DNA of 64,000 nt from positions 2,844,001 to 2,908,000 of the forward strand of contig WPIO01000016.1 of assembly GCA_009760855.2 (NCBI GenBank), in the 5' to 3' direction. Positions within the stretch are counted from its first letter, which is position 1. Each line of letters opens with the position of its first letter. Shown here in pieces: positions 33,751 to 64,000 of this stretch. Under the pieces are notes generated by a model that had not been told where the DNA came from, did no database searches, and was given only the letters and a program-made list of their open reading frames with translations. The position numbers and the translations under genes are program-made. This stretch comes from Cristatella mucedo (taxonomy: Eukaryota; Bryozoa; Phylactolaemata; Cristatellidae).

Positions 33751-35224
33751 GCTAGCTTGTAAGGGATTTCGGCTTTGGCAGCAGACCGACGCAAACGCCT
33801 GGCTCATGTACAATCTGCCAGGTGCCAATGCTGCCGCCGCCGCCGCAAAGCATGCATTTGTTGCGCTCGTCGACATACGGTATATTGGCAATACTTACAA
33901 CGTTATGTCAGCAAACTTATAGTGCTACTGCCACTGGCTAGCTTGCAGGTAGTGCCTAACTTCGCCTGCCCTACTCCAGCGTACTGTCGCCGTCACCGGT
34001 CGAACCAGTCGAAGGAGCTGAGCGCGAAAGTTGGGTCTCTAGCTGGCGCTTAAATCTAGCGACATCAATGCCGGCGGTGACGGACGTCAGATGTAACTCG
34101 TGGGCTTTCGGCGTATTCGAGCCGAAGGCCCAATCGCCAATCGGGTGGGCGCATCGGTGAGTCCTTCGCATTTTCCGCGAGTGCTTTCATCCCCCACGCT
34201 TATCCGTTCTGCAACGCATTTAGGACGTTCCCCAGAACGCGCTAAGGAACATTTAGGAACATTTAGGACGTTCCCCGCGATACTTGTGCCGCAGAAAGCG
34301 CAAGACGATTGTTCACGGATAGCGCAGCAGTGTCCGAGGCATTCGAGCAGTGCGACCAGTCAAGGAACGAGGCAGACCTTCGACGCAGACAGGATGGCCA
34401 CTCCAGCCACTCTGGGGCAAAAAAAAGCATTCCAACTCGCGGCCTCGCAGCCTTCGCCTTCGCTGACGCACGAATGAGGCGAGCGCTATTGGTCGCTGAA
34501 AGGAGTCAGCTTCAGCTCGCTTTGAGTGGACTTACTGTAAATAAAACGCATACTCCTATTCTGGCGCCGTTCGTTGCCACGAGCAAACGGATTGGTTTGC
34601 ACTTTCGTGAATCGAAATTATTGGCGATTATATTGAGCAGCGTCCGCGACTTTGTCAAAAAGTCTTTTACTCCCCGCAATTCATGCAAAGCCGTCTCACG
34701 CAAAGCTCAGGCACGGCTCGCTTGAAGTGAACTCGCTGAAAATAAAACCCCATTATCCTTTACGCCGGACTTCCGGCTGCAAGCTCAATAGTACCTTGTG
34801 TTGATCGAGTTTGTTACGGGTGACAGCGGGTTGGGACCGTTTCAGATAGTAGCAGGATCGTTACTGAAAACAAACGGGTGTAGTGGCTTGTACGTCCGGA
34901 CAGTAGTAGGCCGCAAGTACACAGCTCTCGAAGCGGCGCTAGTTCCAATCAAAGAGCAATGGATATCGACGATGGCTGAACCTCGCATCACCGCTGGCAA
35001 CCAGTGGGTGCCGCACCAATGCACACAGTAATGCTGACAATAACGCCACTAGGCAGTAACAAAGTGAGCCCGCTCTTTAATGTACGAATTCCGAATTCAC
35101 AGGGTAGTTTATTTGACAGGCTTACAGGCTGCCAATGCCAACCATGGCAGACGTTAGCTCACGTACGGCTGCAACGCCGAACGCTCGGCAGGGGAGGACG
35201 CACGCCGAGTATCTCGGCAAGGTA
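33751..35224. other. Unassigned interval
   Basis: Contains 'aggaacattt' direct repeats at 34,248-34,275 and a pair of about 55-bp direct repeats at 34,511-34,565 and 34,714-34,770, each with an AATAAAAC. The open frame 34,309-34,725 spans both and shows no recognised domain. Confidence 0.4.
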
Positions 35225-35720
35225 TCGGACGCCTGGCCGTGCCGCTTAACGAGCGGCACGGCCAGGCGCTGAATTCCATTCGATGCGCGCCTATGCGCAA
35301 TAAGCAGGTCTCCACGCGAACAGCATTTCTAGCGCCGACCTGCTTACCGTTAGGAAGGAGTCGTGGGCTCGTAGCATTGGAATCGGAGCGAAACGCGCAC
35401 ACGAATTCGGGGATTTTACTAAACGTTATTCGCAAGCGCACAATGCCGCTGCGAGCCTAGTGCCGTTTTGTCCTCGCACTCCTCGAAAGCTCTCGAAGCC
35501 AAAGCGAGGCTCGTACGGGCGAAATGCTTCCCGAAATACTCAGTTCACCTGCGCCTACACTGAGGCGCGGCCCAAATAGACGGGACGGCTCGAACAACCA
35601 GACGACGTACGCGATAGCGACGTCGGTTCCGGCGTGCAGCGGCTTCCACAGAAACGCTGATGCCCCAGATCGTCGCTTCACCGGATCCTAAACCCGGAAG
35701 CCGGAGAAGTTGAGCTCGAC
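35225..35720 (-). mobile_element. LTR-like block (copy 2)
   Basis: Relative of 22,160-22,500 (see there), with a single copy of the unit that is tandemly repeated in the other block. A 17-bp hairpin marks its left edge. Confidence 0.5.
35230..35268. repeat. Perfect 17-bp inverted repeat, 5-nt loop
   Basis: cgcctggccgtgccgct, taacg, agcggcacggccaggcg: all 17 positions pair. Confidence 0.97.
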
Positions 35721-35809
35721 TAGTGCTCGACAGTGCTAGACAACCATGCGCCCACTAGAAAGCGAAGCAGTGAGTGTCGCGGAAGTTGTACTCCGAGGTT
35801 CCGGGTCTT

Positions 35810-36290
35810 CAGTGTCATACGCCACCGGTGGTCGCATTTTTTTTCTTCGCTTCATTTTGGCATTAGTCACCCCAATGGCCCACAAGGCCCGCCGCGGCTT
35901 GCTTCTCCATACCTAGCTGACCTTCTGCACCAGTTTCGGCCTCTTTGCACCCTCAGGTCCTGTATTAACAATATATTAGCTGTTCCATTCCGTGGGCTTG
36001 CCATACCGTCCGAGGAGCGAGCCACGTACGACACGCTCGACCAGACTGTGTGTGCGCGTGTGCGTGTGTGTGTGTGTGGGTGACAGAAGCTGTAGCTCTG
36101 CAGGTCCTAGACTGTGGAACTCGCTTCCACAATTCTTACGCAACGACAGCTACTCTCCTGCTGCAGACAATGGCTCATCCTTTTTCAGCGGTCCCGAGCT
36201 GCCAGTTCCACGACAGTCACTACCTCTCCTGCTCTCTGTGCTGTGCTAGTATGCTCGCTGCGATAGAGCTCGCTGTGCTAGAGATGAGGG
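35810..36290 (+). mobile_element. Non-LTR retrotransposon 3' fragment (family 2)
   Basis: Plus-strand peptides PYLADLLHQFRPLCTLRSC, CSSAGPRLWNSLPQFLRND and the family-2 tail are visible. A GT-rich tract at 36,045-36,079 interrupts the frame. Confidence 0.82.
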
Positions 36291-37464
36291 AGTGAGTGCC
36301 ACATTCATGGATCCAACGAGCGGAAGTCTTTCACTAAAAGTCTCAAGTTAACAAGAGGGAGAGCTAATTTATTGTCTGCAGGCGGATCTGGGGAGGAGCC
36401 ACAGGAAGGTTGAAGCAGGTGCATATGTTACGCTAGGTGTAAAAAGAGCTAAGCCTGGCTAAGCAGGCCTTGCCGGTAGAAGTAGAACTCTTGTTGAACC
36501 TCGAAGTTTTTAGTTTTTCTCGTTAAGCTCGTAGTATTTCTTATAAAGATGCGGAGCTCTTGAAGACCTTGACAATGACCTACCTTGACGGTCTTGACCA
36601 CCCGTACGTCGAAGGTTCGAGTCTGTCAGCTACAGCGGCAGTTGAAGATCGCTAGCTGCGAGTGCAAGGTCATTGCCGCTCCGCCTCTTGGCTGGCTACT
36701 GCATCGGCCGTCTGTTGCTTTGCCTGCTACCGCTTTGCGGAGCCTCAACTTCGCTTTGGTTGCAAAGCAATTTACTTACTAAAAAGCTGGAACCGTCGCT
36801 TCGCCGATTACAAGAGCCTCTCGCTATCGCCACTCGAAGCGGTCGCCGCAGCGACTCGACGGCAGCAGCCAACCTATCAGCGATATCTATGTCAGCTGCT
36901 CGATAGCATCGGCCACCTTTAGCCGACCGTCCGCCGCACGGTCGGCAGCACGCCGCTGAAGCCTTCGGCACCGCAATCGCCTGAAGGCGCGCGCGCGAGC
37001 AAGGCGGCAGCTCCTCGCTCGGGGTCGTGTTGTTTGGACAGACTGCCGTTGTGCGGCGAAGCTTGCCCTGTGCCCGTAAGCAAACACGGGCGTCCAAGAA
37101 TGGCTTCTGCGGCCACTACACCGCCGGACGGCAGGGGCCGGATCTCGCCCGCTGCAACCAAGAACGCCTATCGGCGAGCGATCGGACCAGGAAATGCATA
37201 AACCAAACGGTGACAATTGCCGATACGGCGGCCATTGTTTTCAACCCGGCGAGTACTTCGCCATTGCAAACGTTGCGGCGTTCGGCTTCCGCGTCCTATC
37301 CGAACTAGGCCGCTGCAAACGTAGCGCTCGTAGCGGCGCTAGTCTCAGCCGCCGCCCGACGAAAACCGGCGACGCCTGAACCTTGCAGCACGGCTAGCCA
37401 CTCGCAATCTCATTGCTGCGCAACGTATCGAGTTCGTATCCACAGTGAATGCCGAGCTGGTTTG
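36291..37464. other. No recognisable gene
   Basis: GC-rich from about 36,650 with overlapping frames on both strands, none with a known motif. Confidence 0.4.
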
Positions 37465-37756
37465 GTCTAGCGGTTAAACGCACCTATTTAGGACAGCATT
37501 TAGCGGGTCCCTGTGATTCATTCTTGATGTGCTTATGCGTGCTGACACTGTGGATGCTGCCACTAACCACATTCGCATGCTGCCCCTGTGCATGTCACCC
37601 CTAACCATATTATTCATTTTGTTTGTTTTTCAAGCATGATTTTACTTACCATTCAATTGTATTTCACTTTGCAGCAAATGTAAAGCGCCTAGAGAGAGAG
37701 ATTAAGTTCTCTGAGGGCGCTTAACCAAGTGAATTATTATTATTATTATTATTATT
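37465..37756 (+). mobile_element. Non-LTR retrotransposon 3' end (family 1, copy H)
   Basis: Begins 'cacctatttaggacagcattta' in the family frame, keeps only the 3' tail and ends with a (TTA)n tract. Confidence 0.85.
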
Positions 37757-37890
37757 AAGATGCTCGCCCCGACCAAGGTCTGACTGAGGTCGTGGGCTTG
37801 AGCCCCGAGGCATAAGTGAAGCGCCTGAATAGAGATCAAGTTCTCTTGAAGCGCTATATAAATGAATTACATTATATTAAATGAATTATA
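37757..37890 (+). mobile_element. tRNA-like SINE, type A
   Basis: 'gaccaaggtctgactgaggtcg', 'gagccccgagg', 'gcgcctgaatagagatcaag' and 'gcgctatataaatga', inserted directly after the (TTA)n of the preceding element. Confidence 0.75.
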
Positions 37891-37904
37891 TTATATTATA
37901 CAAG

Positions 37905-38045
37905 TCTAGTTCGCAGCAGCAGACGGTTGCAGGCGTTCAACAGCGGCCGTGAGTACACCAATGGCTCTCCGGCCCAGAGCTCGAATGAGCTCAAATGCCA
38001 ACGCCCCGAGTCCGAAATCCAAACTGCCTGCCTATATTTATACGG
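37905..38045 (+). repeat. Interspersed repeat shared with the CUB gene intron (copy 1)
   Basis: Aligns with 47,955-48,090 and 59,468-59,603 through 'caggcgttcaacagcggcc', 'gtacacca', 'tgccaa.gccc.agt..g.aatcc' and 'gcctat'. Nature unknown. Confidence 0.65.
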
Positions 38046-38860
38046 CCTCTGCCGTACGGTATCGCAAAGACGCATACTCGCGACTGCTGATCGTCGGCCA
38101 TTGTCTCCGCTGGCTTAGCTGGCTTCGCCGTTTCTGCATCTGTTTGCTGGCCGAAGCTGTCCGAGACACGTGCGAGCTTGGCGTTCCAAACTTCGGAAAT
38201 TGTCGAGAGCTCGCTGACTTAGTGCTCGGCAACACTTGGTCAAGCATCAACCGGTCGCAGATATCTAAGGATAAACGCCTCTGGTGTGACGCGGGGCTTC
38301 GGCCTGCGGCTGCGGCGGCTGCGGCGATGACAACGACTACGGCGGAGGCGGCGCGGGCTGGCTCCAAAGATTCGGCTCCAGAGAGTCGACCGCTGATTTC
38401 GCACAACGTTATCGAAAAATATCCCCCAATAGCCTTGGTTTAAAAAACGTCCACGAGCTGGATGGAGATCGGTAGCTGCTCATTAAAGCTCGGTAAACAT
38501 ACGCGACGCCAGCGCCGCAAGCGCTTCTCGCGCTAGGCCGCGAGACTCTTGCATCCGGCGAATCAGCGGCATTGGGAGTCGAAAGTGACGAACTCGCCTA
38601 CAGGGGGCTCTTGTGTTCGCCACTCAGGGGCAGGTCAAAGGGGTCAACTCTACAAGGTCAACTCGAGTTGCCTACTCGCGCACTGAGCGAGAAAATGGTG
38701 CGTCGCGGAAGCTGCGAGATAAACTCTGCGAGACTTTTAACACAGCAATAATAACATAATAACAATATACTGGTAGCTATGAAATACTATTTATCTAATA
38801 TAAATAATAATAAAATAAAAATGTGATGGTAACTCTATAGAGCAGAAACGAGAAATCTTC
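38046..38860. other. No recognisable gene
   Basis: Moderately GC-rich, overlapping frames without motifs; AT-rich at 38,745-38,830. Confidence 0.4.
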
Positions 38861-38865
38861 AGAAG

Positions 38866-41215
38866 ATGCGCCGTGCTTATCGCAGGCTTGAACGTTTCTT
38901 TAAGAAGTATCGGGGGTCTGATGATGGTCTAGTCAATATCAAAGACTTTCTTCGAGTACACACCCAAAATTTTAGAAAAGCCAGGGGCTTTTTTAACTCG
39001 AAAAATGAAGTTAATCTATTTTTGACCTACAACAGATTTGTAACGCGGTAAACAATTTGCTGGCCAACTCTAGAGAGATCTCACTCCCCAGATATTTACT
39101 GGTCGGTCGACAACTTTTCAGCATTCTTCACTGAGAAAACTGTGCACATTCTGCCGCTATAAAGCCCCCTCCGTCGAAAGCAATAGTGGAATCGCAACCT
39201 AAGACCTTGTATTAAGAGATTTTCCGAGATTTCTGCATGCGGTATGACTAATTTATTAAGATTTACTAAAAAAGAGCTCGTCTTCTGACGGCACTATACC
39301 ATACTATCCTCTTCGTGGTTTTCACTCGCCCTGCCATAACTTGAGATTTGTATTGCTTCGCTGGGAAAAGGAGTTGTACCCATGTCCTTCAAATAGAGCT
39401 TAAGTTAAACTGAAAATTTAAAAAGCTCGGATTAGATACTAAGGTCTTCCCTGGAAAAAGGAGTTGTACCCATGTCCTTCAAATAGAGCTTAAGTTAAAC
39501 TGAAAATTGAAAAGCTCGGATTAGATACTGAGGTCCTCGCAAACTATCTCCCAGTTTCATTTTTGCCTTCTACGTCAAACTTTTTTGGCAAATTTGCGAA
39601 GCTGCTCTCCTCCTCCGAGTAACCAATGTAGTCATCCTATGCACCAATTTGGACGGGTATGTCGCTGCCCTAGCGCTGCTAGATCTATCAGCTATCTTCG
39701 GCACTGTTGCTCAAGATATGATACTTGTCTGATTAAGGACAACAATCTCTCTGGTGGACGAGGCACTGGTGTGGCTCAAACAGACCAGTTAGCTGTGGAT
39801 TCCTTCGAGGATCCATCCTCTGTCCTTCCTCTTTCTTCATTTATACTCAACCCCTGGGACAATTGATTCAGGTCCATGCAATTTGGTAACGCTTTTATGT
39901 TGACGATACGCAGCTGTACGTGTCATTTAAACCGTCGCATCCTGCTGCAATGACTGATAAACCGTAGGCTTCCCTTGCGGGCATTCGATCCTGAATGTAG
40001 GCAAATTTCCTTAAACTTAACGACGATTAAACGAATCTGCTGCTCATAGGACACGCCAAGCATGTGGCTGCTCTAGAAGACTTTGTTCTTCTAGTAGGTG
40101 ATTCTGCTGTGCGACCATCGCACTGTGCTCCGAATTTAGGTGGTCAGGTGACAGGTGTCTAAATTTTGAAAGCTTCGTTGAGAAGACTGCTTCCACAGCC
40201 AGACGCCAGGACCGATCTTTATTTATGACTAGGAACTATCTTCAACGGTGGCATGCGAAAAATGTAAATAGCTTCCTGGTAAATAGCTTTCTGTCTCGGC
40301 TAGATTATTCCAATTCCATTTTGGCTGGGCCACCGTACAAAGCCACTAGGCCACTGAAACTGGTGATGACTATGGCGGCACGGCTAGCTTCCCAATCCTA
40401 GTGGTTTGCCCGTGTGTCTCGTTTGCTGGAAGAGCTTGGATAGCTGCCGGTTGATTAAAAGATGTAGTATGTACATCCGACTCTGACCGACACAGCCCGC
40501 CACGGCTATGCTCCTCCGTACCTAGTTGATCTGCTGCACCAGTTCCAGCCTCCTCGTACTCTCAGGTCCTGCATGAACAATGCGTTATCTGTTCCGTTCC
40601 TCCGCTTAAAGACCGTCGGTGACAGACTCTTTTGCTCTGCTGGTCCTAAAATGTGAAACCCACTTGTACAATTCTTATGCAAAGGCAGACTGTCTTGCTG
40701 CCACATCCTGTGGCACATGCACATCCAGCGGTCCTGAGCTGCTAGTTCAACGCTAGTCACTATCTCAACTACTCCCCTGGCTCAACTGTGCTTCTCACGC
40801 TCTCTTCGTTGCGTGAGGTAAAGTCTGCTGGATACTGAATGCACACGCTGCGTCACTTCGTCTTTGAGTGGGCTATACAAAGATCTCCTTCATAAAACCC
40901 ACATAGTCTCTGTTAAGTTTGAGAAAGAGATATCGAGATATAATACTGGAAAGGACACTATTGTAGGATTGCTAGTATTACAGAGGAATTTTGGACACAT
41001 TAGATGTGCAAGGGCTTGCTTGTCCTTCCAATTGGTTACCTTATGACACCAAAATTCGTGCAAATCCACATCGTATGCGATGGCTACCGAATGCGAGCGT
41101 AATGCCGCTTAGGCTTTGGATGCGCTATACAAAACTCTCCTGCTTAACGCAAATTAAGTCTTTGCGGCTTTGTGGAGTTACAGACAGAGAAAAGAGGGAC
41201 TCCTGCACTAAAAGG
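38866..41215 (+). pseudogene. Longest family-2 non-LTR retrotransposon copy, RT domain, decayed
   Basis: Starts with a basic linker (RRAYRRLERFFKKY, then KARGFFNSK) typical of the endonuclease-to-RT junction. RT blocks follow across frames: AALALLDLSAIFGTV near 39,675, FYVDDTQLYVSF near 39,900, the SRLDY-type motif near 40,305 and a PRMWN-type 3' motif near 40,650. Two family 3' tails follow each other at 40,800-40,920 and 41,080-41,200. Stops in every frame. Confidence 0.85.
39362..39540. repeat. ~90-bp tandem duplication inside the family-2 copy
   Basis: 'gagttgtacccatgtccttc' starts at 39,371 and 39,461. The two copies differ at only a few positions, far fewer than the host element shows against its relatives. 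Confidence 0.95.
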
Positions 41216-41285
41216 CACTAAAATAGCACTATAAAAGGGACTCCTGCGACCGGCCGCCATCTAGATAGGTGTTCGCCCTCTTTGT

Positions 41286-41666
<381 letters not shown>

Positions 41667-41695
41667 GGAAACTCAACGTGGTCGTCACCAAAGCG

Positions 41696-41727
41696 CTTCA
41701 CTTCTTCACCAGCGAGAAGAAGTGAAG
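41696..41727. repeat. Perfect 12-bp inverted repeat, 8-nt loop
   Basis: cttcacttcttc, accagcga, gaagaagtgaag. Confidence 0.93.
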
Positions 41728-41929
41728 AATCCAGGCGCAAACCTGCGGTGACGAGCAGCCGCGCATGCGCACGCAGCACGCCCGGCGGCGGCGCTCAGGA
41801 TTGAGGGCCGCCGCCGCCGCCAGGCGAGCTGCCTGGCTCGAAAAATAGGCGGAAGCGACGCGCGAAGCGAATGCGGCTCCATGAATTTCAAATATGAGTT
41901 TCGACAAGAACTCGACGCTCGGACGGACG

Positions 41930-42705
41930 ACCATCGTAGTGGTCGGCATATCAGCGTCCTCAGAGATACCCACGTCTAAGTTGGTCCATGCATTCGTGAC
42001 ATCGCGTCTCGACTTCTGCAACTCACTGCTTACTGGCCTACCGGCATGTGCGATCAGGCGATTGCAGCTGGTGCAAAACTCTGCAGCTAGGCTTGTCTGT
42101 CGTGAGTGTCGCAGTTGCCATGTCACACCACTTCTCGCCGACCTGCACTGGCTACCAGTCAAGCAACGGATCGAGTTCAAGGTTTTGTCGCTCACTTTTA
42201 GGTCACTTCATTCTTTGGCTCCAGCCTATCTCTCAGATCTACTCCCCCACCAGGCCAATCATCGTACCACCCGCTTTTCGGAATCCCATAGTTTACCAAT
42301 ACATCGTACAAACCTCAAATCCTTTGGATAACGTGCATTGAGTTCTTATGCTCCCAAAGCCTGGAACTCACTCCCGATCTGCGTCAGAACATCCCCGGAC
42401 TTGAACACATCTAAAAAGAACTTAAAACACACCTATTTAGGACAGCATTTAGTGGGTCCCTGTGATTCGTCCTTCATGTGCGTATGCGTGCTGACACTGT
42501 GCATGCTGCCACTAACCACATTTGCATGCTGACCCTGTGCATGTCACCCCTAATTATGTTATTCATGTTGTTCGTTTATCAACCATGATATTACTCACCA
42601 TTCAATTGCATTTCCCTTGGCAGCAAATTTAAAGCACCTAGAAAGAGGTTGATTTATGTGAGGGCGCTTTATCAAGTGTAGTATTATTATCATGTTATTA
42701 TTACC
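41930..42705 (+). mobile_element. Non-LTR retrotransposon fragment (family 1, copy I), well preserved
   Basis: Plus frame encodes [60 protein letters not shown] and [16 protein letters not shown] without a stop for 145 codons; a frameshift precedes KAWNSLP. The family 3' tail and (TTA)n follow. Confidence 0.93.
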
Positions 42706-44100
42706 ATCGGCATATGAAGCCACAAAATAATCCCAAGGATTGCACTTTGTCGTCAACCAGCCAGCCAGCCAGCGAGGGTACTAACGGCACCCTCGTTTGT
42801 TAGTCTTCACCGTGGCTAGCGAAGACTTGCGCAAGCCAGGATGCCATCCATGCCGGCTATCGACAGGCTTAAGCAAATATTTGCAATAGTAAGTGCGAGC
42901 CGAATTTTAGAATGGCACCCTAAGAGGTCTTAGCACCTTTCCAAGTGCTTTGCAATTGCCGCAGGTCTCAAACCCGCGATCATTTCATGTCATTTAGGGA
43001 AAGCGTCTTGCTCCACGTTGCTTAAAGTAAAGTAAAGTAGTACGCCGACGGATGACTCGTACGATGCGCCTCTGCGTATCCCCGCGGGATATCCCCTCTG
43101 ATCTTGTCCTGCGATTTCAAACTAACGTGGTTTATTATTTATTTATTATTTGTGGTTTATTAATGTGGTTTATTATTTTGGTCAATGGGGTTTAAGCCCA
43201 AACCGCTCAGTCACAGATTTTTTCCCTTTAACTTTGCAGCCCGCACAATGGCCAATATCTCACTGCAGACGACTGTTGGCGCTTAAGTAAAGGGGAACGG
43301 AAATTCTGAAAAGGCAAAGGGCAAGACAGATAGTTTAGAAGTCAAAGTGCTCGCCTCTGACGACTGAAATCGTAGGTTCGAGCCCTGCGGAGTGAGTGTG
43401 CAGCACCTGGACAGAGATTCAGTTCTCCTAGGGCGTTGTGCGAATCAACTGTATTATATGCCTGAATCGCCAGGCAGCCAATGATTTCCAGTCAGTGGCA
43501 TAACAATAACTCGCCTGGACGGGCTGCGAGGCGTCTACAGAATGACTGCAGAAAGCAGAGCCCAATTGCATCGACTTAATGTCCTAGCGAGATCCAAGCC
43601 ACATCGGCTCAGCGTGTCAGCGACCGTGTGCAGCGCGGCAGCGAGCGTCCCTGCTGCACCCGCCCCCCCCGACCGCCAGCGACCCCGAGGCGCTGAGCAT
43701 TGCACTGAGAGCGCCAGGTAGCGCGAGGGTGCACTCTACATCAACGGTCGCCAAATCAGCTCTTACTTGCTGCTGCAAGCGCCGCGATTGTTGCGGCGAG
43801 GAGAGAGTGCCTGGAAGCTGCGCAATGTCCGCGATTAGCGCCGTTCGCATTCGCCGGCGATTGGCGCTCCATCGACCGGTAGAATCGACGCGGAAGCCGC
43901 GGCGGCCGCGAGCCGCAGAACGCGCGCTGCCGCCGCTGCCGCCGTCGCCTGGCGGCGGCGGCGGCCCCGAAGCGCGGGCACATCCGGTGCCGAGGAAAAT
44001 TGATTTCGCATCTCTTTCTCGCGGCTGATCGTCGCGCGCCTTTCGCGCGCGAGCGTCGAGAGCGAGAGTGCGAGCGAGCAAGCGCGAGAGCGAGCGATCC
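42706..44100. other. Upstream flank of the CUB gene
   Basis: Short runs of 'ccag' at 42,755-42,775, 'taaag' at 43,020-43,038 and a TTTATTA-rich tract at 43,125-43,185. A type-A SINE lies at 43,330-43,465. From about 43,620 the DNA becomes very GC-rich; this probably contains the promoter and 5' untranslated region. Confidence 0.45.
43330..43465 (+). mobile_element. tRNA-like SINE, type A
   Basis: 'taggttcgagccctgcgg' holds a clean B box (GGTTCGAGCCC); the tail 'cctggacagagattcagtt' matches the type-A body. Confidence 0.65.

Positions 44101-64000
<19,900 letters not shown>

Overview
This is eukaryotic, metazoan DNA: two genes split by GT-AG introns, with domain families confined to or typical of animals (Polycomb-like, secreted CUB proteins), set in dense fossil retrotransposons and long simple repeats. 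The species cannot be fixed from sequence; an invertebrate is likely, because the dominant non-LTR elements carry the L2/CR1-like reverse-transcriptase C-terminus common in marine invertebrates. That placement is inference.

Layout. 1-8.4 kb: decayed repeats (an LTR element remnant on the minus strand, non-LTR 3' ends, tRNA-like SINEs, a diverged duplicated block). 8.46-19.83 kb: a complete Polycomb-like gene (PHF1/MTF2/PHF19 family) on the plus strand. I can assemble 13 coding exons with consistent phases into one 819-residue frame with a Tudor domain, two PHD fingers, the winged-helix (EH) region, two AT-hook-like motifs, an RG-rich stretch and the C-terminal chromo-like segment, followed by an AATAAA signal. 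19.9-43 kb: a gene-poor interval filled with non-LTR fragments of two families, a decayed Ty3/Gypsy pol, LTR-like blocks with a 164-bp tandem repeat, several short-loop perfect hairpins, and three weak coding candidates. 44.1-64.0 kb: a secreted protein gene on the plus strand with a signal peptide, a Ser/Thr/Ala-rich linker and a series of CUB domains; it runs off the window.

The most striking feature is in the CUB gene. A unit of about 10.96 kb (45,107-56,069) holding six exons (three CUB domains) is repeated head to tail from 56,070 to the window end. Each CUB is encoded by two exons and is flanked by phase-1 introns, so the duplication keeps the frame and doubles the CUB array from three to six. 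The left edge of the unit lies inside a perfect 15-bp inverted repeat with a 5-nt loop. Retroelement insertions and a deletion private to one copy show that the duplication is not brand new.

The two genes show no evident functional link: one is nuclear (PRC2 accessory), the other extracellular. All exon calls were made by hand from splice sites, phase and family resemblance; no searches were run.
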